Positions 35,701-44,344 of a DNA stretch of 64,000 bases are shown here, in pieces. A program made the position numbers and the translations under genes. This DNA is from Aporrectodea caliginosa (Eukaryota; Annelida; Clitellata; Crassiclitellata; Lumbricidae): the NCBI GenBank assembly GCA_020284085.1, contig JACEVL010000157.1, positions 877,001 through 941,000 on the forward strand, in the 5' to 3' direction. Position 1 is the stretch's first letter; each line of letters begins with the position of its first letter. The notes beneath the pieces are model-generated. The model worked only from the letters and a program-made list of their open reading frames with translations, was not told the origin of the DNA and did not search any database.

Positions 35701-35773
35701 CCTCGTCGTACGCCTTGTTGTATATGGCTTCATAGTCAGGAATAGAATCCAGCAGTGACTTCTTTGTCGCCAT
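22746..35773 (-). CDS. prdm9: PRDM9 (PRDM7/9) histone methyltransferase, 8 coding exons
   Basis: In vertebrates PRDM9 trimethylates H3K4/K36 at sites chosen by its zinc fingers and so directs meiotic recombination. Coding exons in transcript order are 35578-35773, 33689-33826, 31830-31882, 30422-30644, 29407-29544, 27748-28070, 25824-26067 and 22746-23728. Every junction has GT-AG and a compatible phase, giving 2298 nt and 765 aa. Domains: KRAB-like about 29-66 (RKYFSKDHLE), a DSDENWTP motif 91-98, SSXRD about 204-249, zinc knuckle C251-x2-C254-x8-C263-x2-H266, PR/SET about 305-430 (FGPYGG, SGYTW, NWMRYVNCA, VYYRAC, VVWYGEEY), and a C2H2 array about 523-765. The three Tyr-bearing SET motifs of active vertebrate PRDM9 are all kept. 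An acceptor 11 nt before the ATG implies a 5' UTR exon. No break was found. Confidence 0.95.
22788..23432 (-). repeat. 84-bp zinc-finger minisatellite
   Basis: Tandem 84-bp units, each one finger plus linker, share long identical stretches such as CACACACAGTAC and GGTTTCTCTCCTGTGTGAAT (plus-strand reading). The third and sixth units look identical over the full 84 bp and lie 252 bp (three units) apart. Differences between units cluster at the codons for DNA-contacting residues. This is the concerted-evolution signature of PRDM9 arrays. Confidence 0.95.
24250..24310 (-). repeat. LINE/SINE 3' end with (ACTT)n tail
   Basis: AAGTAAGTAAGTATATTCTTTATTG is a short tandem tail next to a reversed AATAAAG. 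Similar tails occur at about 15425-15460 and 21020-21060 (plus strand, AATAAAGG...ACTTACTTACTT). They mark 3' ends of truncated retroelements in the introns and intergenic DNA. Confidence 0.45.
25824..28070 (-). CDS. prdm9: prdm9 zinc-knuckle and PR/SET exons
   Basis: Two exons (27748-28070 and 25824-26067) carry the catalytic module. The first begins CEECNEEYLRGNCPVHG (zinc knuckle, one residue longer than human), then IPDGLVIAPSTMPGAGFGVW and FGPYGG, and ends SGYTWE|GTGAGT. The second, after TTTTGTTTAG, begins IYKDGQLDHYID and runs through SNWMRYVNCA, KAFQF, VYYRACV and VVWYGEEYAEELGL. These blocks line up with vertebrate PRDM9 without gaps in the SET core. Tyr354, Tyr404 and Tyr424 sit at the positions of the known catalytic tyrosines, by motif alignment. 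Confidence 0.95.
26801..26960. mobile_element. Short hAT-like MITE (GTAATT family)
   Basis: Starts CAGGGATGTGCACTAC and ends TAATTTGCCCATCCTTG, matching the termini (CAGGGATGGGCAGTAA and TTTGCCCATCCGTG) of the full element at 60095-61043. The interior is AATTCAATTA-rich. No clean 8-bp duplication is seen. It lies in a prdm9 intron. Confidence 0.7.
28345..28435 (-). repeat. SINE family C tail fragment
   Basis: ATATAGCGCCCCTTCACGG...CAGAAGCGCTCC matches the 3' part of the SINE at 30690-30945 and a shorter piece at 14310-14365. The tRNA-like head is missing. Confidence 0.5.
29743..30125. repeat. Direct repeat in prdm9 intron 4
   Basis: GCAGATGACAACTAGTTTGAC...CAAGACAATTTTT at 29748-29797 recurs at 30067-30120, and AAAAATGATGCCAACATT at 29943 recurs at 30036. 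The second copies lie next to the exon-4 fragment, so the duplication probably covered both. Confidence 0.7.
30128..30169 (-). pseudogene. Partial copy of prdm9 exon 4 in intron 4
   Basis: The 42 bp here match 30458-30499, inside prdm9 exon 4, at about 35 of 42 positions. Both read in the same orientation and frame: WKMFLRQNLANRLTN here, WKKFLRQTLANRLID in the exon. Flanking intron DNA does not match. A surviving piece of an exon duplication is the simplest reading. Confidence 0.7.
30690..30945 (-). repeat. tRNA-derived SINE, family C, with doubled head
   Basis: On the minus strand GCGGTGGTGTAGAGGTATGTTCGG...GGGTTGCGGGTTCGAATCCACCTC (A and B boxes) is followed directly by a second partial head ending GGGTTGCGGGTTTGAATCTACCTC. 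A body ending GGGGCGCTATATAAATATCTG and a (GAAT)n tail follow. The doubled head makes this copy chimeric. Confidence 0.75.
31285..31432 (-). repeat. tRNA-derived SINE, family B
   Basis: The minus-strand head contains CGTTAGAGCGGTCGACCTGTAACGCAGAGAGTACGGGTTCGATCC, then GGGGCGGTTACTGTGTATGAACC and ATGAGCAAGTTCTTCGCACAC. It lies in a prdm9 intron. It provides the unmodified reference for the micro-insertion in the copy at 36475. Confidence 0.7.
32053..32787. mobile_element. hAT-like element carrying a nested repeat
   Basis: Starts CAGCGCTTTTCAAACTTTATT and ends AAATGGTGGTACG-complement/TTTGAAAACCACTG, with flanks TTGTATAT and ATGTATAC (6 of 8 match, a decayed target duplication). GTACCACCAG-like sequence occurs near both ends. 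The copy of the 11191 repeat at 32210-32453 is nested inside. A similar terminus is found at 50471-50846. Confidence 0.7.
32210..32453 (-). repeat. Interspersed repeat, copy 2 (also at 11191-11432)
   Basis: Reverse-orientation copy beginning ACTATATCCATCTAGTATCC and ending TTTTTTGGGGAGCTGAAA. It contains a duplicated CCAATCACAACGGTG not present in copy 1. Confidence 0.75.
33125..33672 (-). pseudogene. 5'-truncated CR1/L2-type LINE with (TTACA)n tail
   Basis: The minus strand encodes an uninterrupted reverse-transcriptase C-terminus: LKLQRVQNSLARAI, HITPVLKSLHWLPVQQRI, FKLGLIVYKTV, FSVSGPTFWNSLPVHVR and LKTYLF. The element ends in TTACATTACATTACATTAC at 33128-33150. The open frame implies a fairly young insertion. 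Its 5' truncation point is only about 17 bp from the donor of prdm9 exon 2 (33689). Confidence 0.9.
34965..35275. repeat. Imperfect CATAACTATAA tandem tract
   Basis: A 300-bp run of CATAAC, TATAAC and ATACC variants in prdm9 intron 1. It has no coding value and is likely an expanded, diverged minisatellite. Confidence 0.8.
35271..35571. repeat. 70-bp direct repeat beside prdm9 exon 1
   Basis: AACTATGAAGTTCATT...AAATCCTAAAAATT...TCATGTAAAATATAAATTG at 35272-35344 recurs at 35503-35569, ending 7 bp from the exon-1 donor. About 160 bp of unmatched sequence lies between them. Confidence 0.8.
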
Positions 35774-36474
35774 TTTTATGCAACCTGAACATAATTTAAA
35801 AAATCACTCATCAGTAAACCATACAAATCGTATCTCGTATCTATGTAGAGCACCTCTCGCAGCATAGACTATGTTTTACTGATTGATTGTATGTCATAAT
35901 GCATAATCTCACAGTTTGCCTTTATCTTTAACTCACTTGAATTTATTGATAAAGTAACACAACAAACATGACACTTTATAATTTTTATACAATATACAAT
36001 AGAACTGCATTTGATATTGCCCTCCATCCAATGTTGAAAAGTGGGTAAAAGTGCATTTTAGCGTATTTTATTGATAGTGGAGGTATAAGAGTTGTATTGT
36101 AGCGTATTTTATTATTTCAATAATTTTCATGATAACTGTAATGAATCCAGCTTCTATTTAAGCAAGATTGTTTTCTTCAATCCCAAGCACTTCTATTTAA
36201 GCTTAAATTATTTTCATCAATCCAACTTCTACTTAGCAAGAACTCTTTTCGTCAATCCAACTTGTATTCGACCAAAGCTGACTCGCCATGCAACGGCAAG
36301 TCACTTACAACGCTAAATTATAAACTTTTTAATCAATCCAGCTTCTATTTTAGCAAATAACTAGTTTCATCAATCCAACTTCCATTTAGGCAAAGAATTA
36401 TTTTATCAATCCAGCTTCCATTTATGCAGACACATAAGAGAAATAATAAATACGCTAAAATGCACTTTTACCGA

Positions 36475-36645
36475 GAAGTGCACATGACCATAGAACATCG
36501 ATGGTGCAGAGCAATAATTGTAAGTGAAGGACTCGCTCAAGGTCCTAACACAGTAACTGCCTCGGGTAAGGCGCGATCCCATACTCCCGTAACTCTCCGT
36601 GTTAGGCTACAGGCCGAGCGCTCTAACCAAACGGCCACTGTGCCA
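36475..36645 (-). repeat. tRNA-derived SINE, family B, with TAGGCTA gain
   Basis: The minus-strand head reads GGTTAGAGCGCTCGGCCTGTAGCCTAACACGGAGAGTTACGGG. The family consensus at this point is CTGTAACxxGGAGAG, so 5 bp (TAGCC on this strand) are extra. The body contains GGCAGTTACTGTGTTAGGACC and GAGCGAGTCCTTCACTTAC. Confidence 0.7.
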
Positions 36646-36715
36646 CATTATTCACATGAATGTAAGTTATTGCTTCCGGTTCAATTTTTATAGTTACTTA
36701 CTTTAGGTCAGTTAC

Positions 36716-36820
36716 CCTGCCAGCATGCCATGAACATTAGGTGGAGTCCCATGTAGGTTCTATACGAATCCCAGATGGGAATACAGATCCAATATGGGCC
36801 CAATGTGGGAATGCTGGCAG
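36716..36820. mobile_element. Small foldback/MITE, CTGCCAGCAT termini
   Basis: CTGCCAGCAT at 36716-36725 is the exact inverted partner of ATGCTGGCAG at 36811-36820. The inside is rich in CCCAxATGGG motifs (CCCAGATGGG, CCAATATGGGCCCAATGTGGG). The target duplication is not clear. Confidence 0.6.
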
Positions 36821-37398
36821 AGTATTAAAGCTGTGCATTTTCGTAGCCTAATCTGCAACTTGCTCTTAACACGAAAGTTTAATCGGTAAACCCGTAGTTT
36901 AGGCTGGTAAATTATTTTATAGCGTCAAATTGAAATGGAAGCTCGATTGAGGAAAAAAATTGGGTAAAGTCGTAGTTTACGTTGCTAAATTATTCTAATG
37001 TCTTCAATGCCGTACTTGACGTTGGTAAGTAAGCAGTCTACCTATGTGCATGTTAACTATCATCAATCCAGCTTCCATTTAATCGAGAAATATTTTCATC
37101 AATCCAACTTCCATTTAATTGGAAAAATTACTTTTATCAATCCAACTTCTATTTGACGAAAGAAATATTTTTCATCAATGGTACTTTTATTGAGCAAAGA
37201 TATATTCTCCTGGATGATGGATCCAGCTTCTAATTACGGAAACAATTTTTTCATCAATCCAGCTTCTATTGAATCGAAAACTTAATTTCATCCATCCAGC
37301 TTCTATTTACGGAAAAGATTATTTCGATCAATCGAACTTCAATTTTGAACACAGGAATGTTTTCATCAATCCCACTTCCATTTAGGGAAAGAATTTTT

Positions 37399-37838
37399 GG
37401 TAATCCTGGGAACGGCGGTCGTAAATTCCGAAACACTGTTTTTTATATTCTATAGCCTATCAAATTTATTTGATATTGTCACTTTAAAATGGAAGCTGGA
37501 TTGATGAAAAAACTGTATCGCTAAATCGAAGCTGGATTGATGAAAAAAACTCTTTCCCTAAGTGGAAGTTGGATTGATGAAAACATTCCTGTGTTGAAAT
37601 AGAAGCTGAATTGATTAAAATAATTTTCTCCGTAAATACAAGCTGCATGGATACCAAGCTGGTTGCATGATGAAACTAACTTTCGATTCAATAGAAGCTG
37701 GATTGATGAAAATTATCTTGTCAGTAATTAGAAGCTGGATGCCTGAAAATATATAGCACGTTTTAGCGAAACTATAAGAAAGCGGCCTCTGTTGATTACA
37801 GTGTTTCGGAATTTACGACCGCCGTTCCCAGGATTATC
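37399..37838. mobile_element. Mutator-like MITE, copy A
   Basis: Terminal inverted repeats GGTAATCCTGGGAACGGCGG continuing TCGTAAATTCCGAAACACTGT are mirrored at the right end (about 40 bp, one mismatch at the tip). GAATTTTT flanks both sides, giving an 8-9 bp duplication. The interior is serial GAAGCTGGATTGATG motifs. It is 440 bp and has no coding sequence. Confidence 0.85.
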
Positions 37839-38114
37839 GAATTTTTTCATCAATCCAGCTTCCGTGTTAAAGTGACAATATCAAATAATTTAGCAACGTA
37901 AACTACGACTTTACCAAAAATTGTTTCTTTAACTGGAAGTGGGACTGATGGGGTTAAATAGAAGTTGGCTAATCTTTTTCATGAAATGGAAGCTGGATTG
38001 ATTAAAGAAATTTCTTGATGAAATGGAAGCGGGATTGACGATAGTTCTCATGGACATAGGTAGATTGCTTACTTACCAACATGAAGTTCGGTATTGAAGA
38101 TATTCAAATAATTT

Positions 38115-38590
38115 GGCAAACCTGGGAACGGCGGTCCCAAATTCAGAAATATGTATTTTCGTCACAGACACAGTCAAAATACAGTTAAGGCACCAATTAT
38201 TTACTTACTACAAAGTTATATGATATTGTCACTTTAAAATGGAAGCTGGATTGATGAAAAAACTGTATCGCTAAATCGAAGGTGGATTGATGAAAAAAAA
38301 GTCTTTCCCTAAATGGAAGTGGCCGGATTGATGAAAACATTCCTGTGTTGAAATAGAAGCTGGATTGATTAAAATAATTTTCTCCGTAAATACAAGCTGG
38401 ATACCAAGCTGGTTGCATGGATGAAACTAACTTTCGATTCAATAGAAGCTGGATTGATTAAAATAATCTTGTCAGTAATTAGAAGCTGGATGCCTGAAAA
38501 TATATAGCACGTTTTAGCGAAACTATACGAAAGCGGCCTCTGTTGATTTCTTTCATTGCATAATTTGGGACCGCCGTTCCCAGGTTTGCC
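38115..38590. mobile_element. Mutator-like MITE, copy B
   Basis: Ends GGCAAACCTGGGAACGGCGG...TCCCAAATT are inverted at both sides. The interior is colinear with copy A from TGATATTGTCACTTTAAAATG through TATATAGCACGTTTTAGCG. No clear target duplication. 476 bp. Confidence 0.85.
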
Positions 38591-38599
38591 TAAAGGTAA

Positions 38600-39660
38600 T
38601 TGCTTATAAAACAATCAAAATTAGAAAACTAATAATCAGCCTCACCCCAAGATGCGTGAACAGCGAAATGTCGAAAACTAGAAGGACGCAATCTGCAGAC
38701 GACGGACTATGACAAGAATAATAATCTTTTCTTTATTAAGCGCCTGACAAACGCACTGCGCTGTACATTTACATGTTATGCAATTGAAAAGAAATGCAGC
38801 AGATATATCGAATTAACGGAAATATTATCCTTCCAAGTTAATCATTCGTATGTTTTAAACTTTTGCCAGAAGTAAAATTAAATGTTTTAATTCAGAACAT
38901 TACATTTATCGGACATTTTGTACGATTTTGTAAAAACGCGCGCGCTCTGCCCAACAGGTGACGCAATTAGGCCCTACACTAACTGCAGAAATATTCGCTA
39001 GGAAAGACACAAGCCTTCGAGCCAAAGACCTCTTATTATAATAATATTATACCATATAATTTACGAATAATAACAACAATTATTATTTATTATTGTTGTT
39101 ATGTATAATTATTTATTTATTTTTAATTTAATTAATAAAAAATATATTTATGGCGAAACTTTGGTATAAAAACAAATTATGCACCTCGCTTGGACTTATA
39201 GCGTCATCTAGCGAATATTTAGATTGGCTCTATAACTGAAAGCAAAATCCATAGAAAAACCATTAATTATTATACTTTAATACTGATTCTATTATAATTG
39301 CATTGAATAGAGCTATTCTGTATTTGAGAAATATAGCACAGCAGTTAACTGATCGAAATGATCTAATCGCATAATACGGTATTAATACCCGAGTCGAATT
39401 TTCTGCAACGGTAATAAAAGGGTATTATGCCGATGTGCGTGTTCTTTTAGAATAAAATGTTGTGTAGGCCTACATTTAATTTTATTATATTACCACAATA
39501 ATGATTGTGTTAGTGAAAGTGCTACAATTTTATCACTACAATAATCTGCTACAAATATTTTAAAGACTAGAACAAAGACTTCAGCAGCAGCTTTACAATT
39601 CTGGATTTGTTCTACAGCCACCTGGGACTATTATTACTGGGACTATTATTATTATTTCAG
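38600..39660. other. No gene recognised
   Basis: AT-rich sequence with ATTATTATT-like low complexity at about 39040-39160 and 39630-39660. TAGGCCTA occurs at 39465. No exon, SINE or terminal repeat is supported. Confidence 0.5.
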
Positions 39661-39671
39661 TAATAATAGTC

Positions 39672-42600
39672 ACCCCTCAAAGTCCGACCCACACCTCAAA
39701 GTGGTGAGGGGTGTAACAGCCAAGTAGGGGATTGCCTGCAGAGGCTATACCATCAGTGGTGAAGGCGTAAGCTGAAGTACCACCTAGGGCGCTTCGCGAG
39801 GTGGGAAGGCTCTGCAGGAACCCTGAAAAGCTGGCTAACGTGGGCGGCGAAGGCCTGGGCAGCAGCGGGTCTTGCATCGAAGATCGGGCGGAGGATTGCA
39901 AAAAGCGACAACGACTGATTAACGAATGGCTGGTCCATGGTGGGATTCACACGATGGACCTCCACTGCGAGGTGGAAAGGCATGGGAATCTACCACCTTA
40001 TTTTTCCCAATGAGCATTATGGACGGTTCTTCAAAAAACTCATACCGGCTCGGACGTCGCCCGGGTCAAAAAGGTCCGCGTCTTCTGCTGAGCAACCAGG
40101 GCAGGGGCGTAAAATCGGCTACTGGAAGAAACAACAAAAACAACAGAAACAGCACAGAAAATAGGAACTATGGAAACAACAGTGACGGGATAGTACAACT
40201 AAGGAAAACATTAAGGATAGGAACGTGGAATGTGAGAAGCAGGCTTCATGCATAAAAATTTTTCCCGTGTGGAATAAAAATTTTGAAAATTAGGTAGCTG
40301 TAGCAGATTCATTGGCGCACATTTTGAGGTAAACATTATGGTGGTAGTCCACGCCATTCAAAAGTTATACCCAATATACCCGAGGCACCAGGGGGGGTGG
40401 ATACCACCCCCCTAGATTTTTGACTATATCTTATCCGTCATTTAATATTAAGAGACACAAATTATACCATTCTATAGAGGGAATGTGGGGCTTCATTTGC
40501 ATACTTAAATGTTTGTCTTTTGAAAACCGGAAGTGATCAAAATAAATAATAATACCCGTAATATGCGTGAAAAATGGCTGAATGGAAGGACTCCCCCCTT
40601 AGTTTTTGTCTGTAGCGTATTCAGTTTTCTTCCCAGAAGAGAAACAAATATACCATTCTTTAGAGGGAATGTAGGGCTTCATTTGCATACTTACAGGTTT
40701 GTCTTTTAAAAACCGGAAGTGATGAAAATAAATAATAATACGCGTAATCTGTGTGAAAATGTCTGTATGCAGCATCACAACGTAAACCAATATATATGTA
40801 TGGATAATATATGTATGAATGTATATTTATGCATATATAAACATGTGTAGGGATGTATATGTGTGTATCTTGGATACGTAGATCAGTTTCAAAGCACATA
40901 ATCGTATATTTGTTTATCTAACAAGTAAAAAATATACGCAATAATATAAAATATCGCTAATTATCAGTTCCGATGTTAAAAATTATGTAATTTCGAGGTG
41001 CATTCACATAATGTACAACTAAATATACCATTCTGTGCAGAATTGAATGCTGAATCCATTGGTGTATTACAAGATATGATATGTGAAACCAAACCCGAAA
41101 TCCAGGGGGGGGTGGTAACCACCCCCTTGGTAGTCCGTGTTAAAAAAAGCTTAAGCCTGAACATTAAGGATAGGAACGTGGAATGTGAGAAGCATGCTTC
41201 AACTAGGGAAGGTGCAGGTACTAGGTGAGGAATTAATAAGGAATAAAGTGGATATCTGTGGTTTGGCAGAAGTACGTTGGGAAGGACAAGGACACTTCAC
41301 AACTAGTGATGGTCATACAATAATTTACTCGGGTGGAGAACACAGAGGTCAGAGGGGAGTGGCGATATGGATAAGCAAGAAGATAGGAGGAAGTATAGAG
41401 GAGTATCGAACTGGGAATGACAGAATGCTGATGGTTAGGGTTAAGGCTAAACCAAGGAACATCAGTATTATACAGGTGTATGCGCCTACGACAACTAATG
41501 CAGAGGAGGATGTCAATTTTTTCTATGAGGAGGTAGAAAAGATGATAAAGAAAGTACCAAAAAGAGACATCTTGATAGTGTTGGGAGATTTTAATGCCAA
41601 GGTTGGGAAACAAATGACAGATGAATATCCGGCGATAGTGGGAAGAGGAGGTTTGGGATCAGGAAATGAAGCGGGCGAAAGACTGGTTGAATTTTGTTTG
41701 AACAATGAACTAAGGTTATGCAACACATGGTTCGAACATCATCCAAGGAGACTGTATACGTGGACATCACCGGATGGGAATACCAGAAACCAGATAGATT
41801 ATATTGCGATTGCACAGAAATGGGCAGGCAACATTAGAAATTGCAGAGTATATCCAGGAGCGGATTGTGACTCGGATCACAATTTGTTAATAGCAAAGTT
41901 GAAGATCAAAATTATAAAAAAGAAGAATGGGGAACAGGTAAAAAGGTTAAATATAGAGGAGCTGTACGGTCTTAAGGCAGAAGAGTACAATGTGGAGGTC
42001 ACTAATAGATTTGAAGAATTGGGGAGGTGGGAAGAAGAAAGGAAACCTGATGAACTATGGGAAGATACAAAAACAATATTACTTGATGTGGCTGAGGCAA
42101 CCATTGGGTATAAAAAGAAACAGAAATGTAAACCTTAGATAACTAATGAAACGTATGAATTAATTGCAGAAAAAAGGGATGCAAAGAACAGAGATAAAGA
42201 GAAATAGGCCTACAGGGCACTTAAAGGAGAAGTACAGAAGAGAATAAGAGAAGATAAACGACAACAAATTGAGGACATGTGCGAGGATCTGGAGGAATCC
42301 AATAAAAGGGGGGATATAAGAAGGGTCTACCAAACTGTAAGGAATCTTACAGGGAAGTTCAGACCACAGCTGATTTGTGTAAAGTCAAAAACAGATGAAG
42401 AGATTACAAATAAAGGAGAAGTTGCCGAAAGATGGAAGGAGTACTGTGAGGAGTTGTATGATGGGGAAGATGCATATAAAATAATGGGGAACACGCAAAG
42501 GAACCTGCACCTCTGAGATCAGAGGTAGAACGTGCGATAAATGGATCAGCAAGAAGGAAAAGTGCGGGGCCGGATGAGGTACCAGCGGAGTTATTCAAGT

Positions 42601-44036
42601 TCGCGGGAGAAACGGCAATAGACAGAATGCATCGGATATGTGTGGAGGTATGGGAAACGGGGGAATGGCCAGAGGATTGGACGAAGTCTATATTCATACC
42701 CATTCCAAAAAATGGGGATATGAAACAATGTAGGAATTATAGGACAATAGCATTGGTCTCACATGCGAGTAAAATTATGCTGAAGATCATTTTGGAAAGG
42801 ATAAGAGGACGTACGGAATCAGAATTATCAGATGCACAGGCAGGGTTTAGGCGTGGCAAAGGAACAAGGGATCAAGTGACGAATCTTAGAATCATAATGG
42901 AAAAGATGAGAGAACACCAACTTCCGCTGTACATGTGCTTTGTTGATTTCAAAAAGGCTTTTGATTGTGTATCACATGAGCAACTATGGTTGTCGATGGT
43001 TGAAATGGGGTATCCAATACACATTATCAACCTGATAACAGAACTGTATAAAAAACAGACGGCAAAGGTAAAAGTTGCAGGGACACTGTCAAGTGAGTTT
43101 AGAATTAAAAGGGGAGTCAGACAGGGATGTGTGATCTCGCCAACATTGTTCAACATACTTTCAGAGATGGTTTTGAGAGAGGCACTGAGAGGATACAAAG
43201 GAGGCATTCAAGTTGGAGGAAGAAGGATAACAAATCTACGATATGCGGATGACATAGTGTTAATGGCAAGCACAGAAATGGAACTACAGGATCTGGTGAC
43301 TCGATTAGACAGGGAAGGGCGAAAAAAGGGCTTAGAGATCAACATAGGTAAAACAAAGTGTATGGCACTAAATGGGAATCAATGCAACATCAAAGTACAA
43401 GACAGTATGATTGAACAAGTGGAAACCTTCGTGTACTTAGGATCACTCATAAACAGAAGACGTCGATTGCAGCAGGGAGATAAGAATAAGAACTGCAAGA
43501 GGACTTGGAATAGGAGTAGATCTGATGAAACTGTGGAAAAGCCATAACATAAAAATTAACACAAAGATTAAATTAATGAGGACACTTATATGGCCAGTGA
43601 TGATGTATGGCTGCGAGAGCTGGACAATCAAAAAGAGGGATGAGGAGAGAATAAAAGCATTTGAAATGAAATGCATACGAAAAATACTGGGTATATCATG
43701 GATAGAGAAGAAAACAAATGAATGGGTGTTAGAGACGGCGGGAGTGGAAAGGAATTTACTGGAATCAATAAAAAGAAGAAAGATGTCTTACTTTGGGCAT
43801 ATAATGAGGAAACAAGGTGAATGTCTAGAGAAAGAAATTATGCAAGGAACGGTACCGGGAAAAAGAGCAAGAGGGAAACCAAGGAAGAGATGGATGGACA
43901 ATGTGGGCGAATGGTTGGAATTGTCAACGGAGCGGTTGCTGCGAGAAACCGAGGATAGGAGAGGATGGAGAAGAATCGTCTACAATGCGACCAACCCTTG
44001 AGCTCGTATCGAGGACGGTTGAAGAGAGAGAGAGAG
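39672..44036 (+). mobile_element. RTE-like non-LTR retrotransposon, near full length, broken
   Basis: A 10-bp target duplication AATAATAGTC (39662-39671 and 44037-44046) bounds the element, which ends in (GA)n. Encoded in order: an apurinic-type endonuclease (TLRIGTWNVRSMLQLGKV, CGLAEVRWEG, LGDFNAKVG, SDHNLL; about 41160-42130), a linker, reverse transcriptase (SAGPDEVPAELFK, FIPIPKNGD, AGFRRGKGTRDQ, FVDFKKAFD, GVRQGCVISPTLFN, LRYADDIV; 42540-43450), and a C-terminal domain (MMYGCESWTI, GHIMRK, RGKPRKRWMDNV; to 44001). Stops at 42138 and in the linker and frameshifts near 42510 and 43520 inactivate it. Without the 0.9-kb insert it is about 3.4 kb, the size of RTE elements. Database entries named craniofacial development protein 2 derive from such elements. 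Confidence 0.92.
40249..41159. mobile_element. 911-bp insertion inside the LINE, with a 42-bp flanking duplication
   Basis: AACATTAAGGATAGGAACGT...AAGCAGGCTTCA (40207-40248) is repeated at 41160-41201 with one difference. The insert lies between the copies and breaks the endonuclease frame near its start. It holds two diverged units of about 110 bp (from ACCATTCTATAGAGGGAATG at 40468 and ACCATTCTTTAGAGGGAATG at 40651), and GGGGTGG-TACCACCCCC palindromes near both ends (40391 and 41106). It encodes nothing recognisable. Confidence 0.8.
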
Positions 44037-44344
44037 AATAATAGTCCCAGCAGCCACTGAATTCTTTGACATTGTCTAAAGACTTGACACTGAAGCCAGT
44101 TTCACTTTTAATATCAGTTTCAATAAATATGATAGTTACAAAGGCTTGAAATTTCTGCGCGATGAAAGTGTTATCAAACATCTAATTAACGCGCTACGTA
44201 AGCCTACAAAAAGTATGTTTATTTTTTGTACATTGGTCAACTGAATCATTCAAAACAAAATAAAATTCATTAATTAAAATGTGCCAGACAGTAAAATCTA
44301 AAATGAGACTTGATCGAAATATATTTTAGTGTGCTGATTTCACG

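Larger units (their letters stand above)
36100..38600. repeat. Field of ATCAATCCAGCTTCTATTT motifs in both orientations
   Basis: The motif and its variants recur every 30-60 bp, plus-oriented at about 36140-36430 and 37060-37400 and reversed (GAAGCTGGATTGATGAAAA) at about 37490-38040 and 38240-38480. Two full TIR elements (37399-37838 and 38115-38590) are built from it. The remaining copies probably come from older or truncated members. No gene is seen. Confidence 0.8.

Noticed and set aside
41160..44001. Host gene resembling craniofacial development protein 2
   Set aside because: The endonuclease, reverse transcriptase, target duplication and stops show a dead RTE-like LINE. That gene name is itself derived from such elements.
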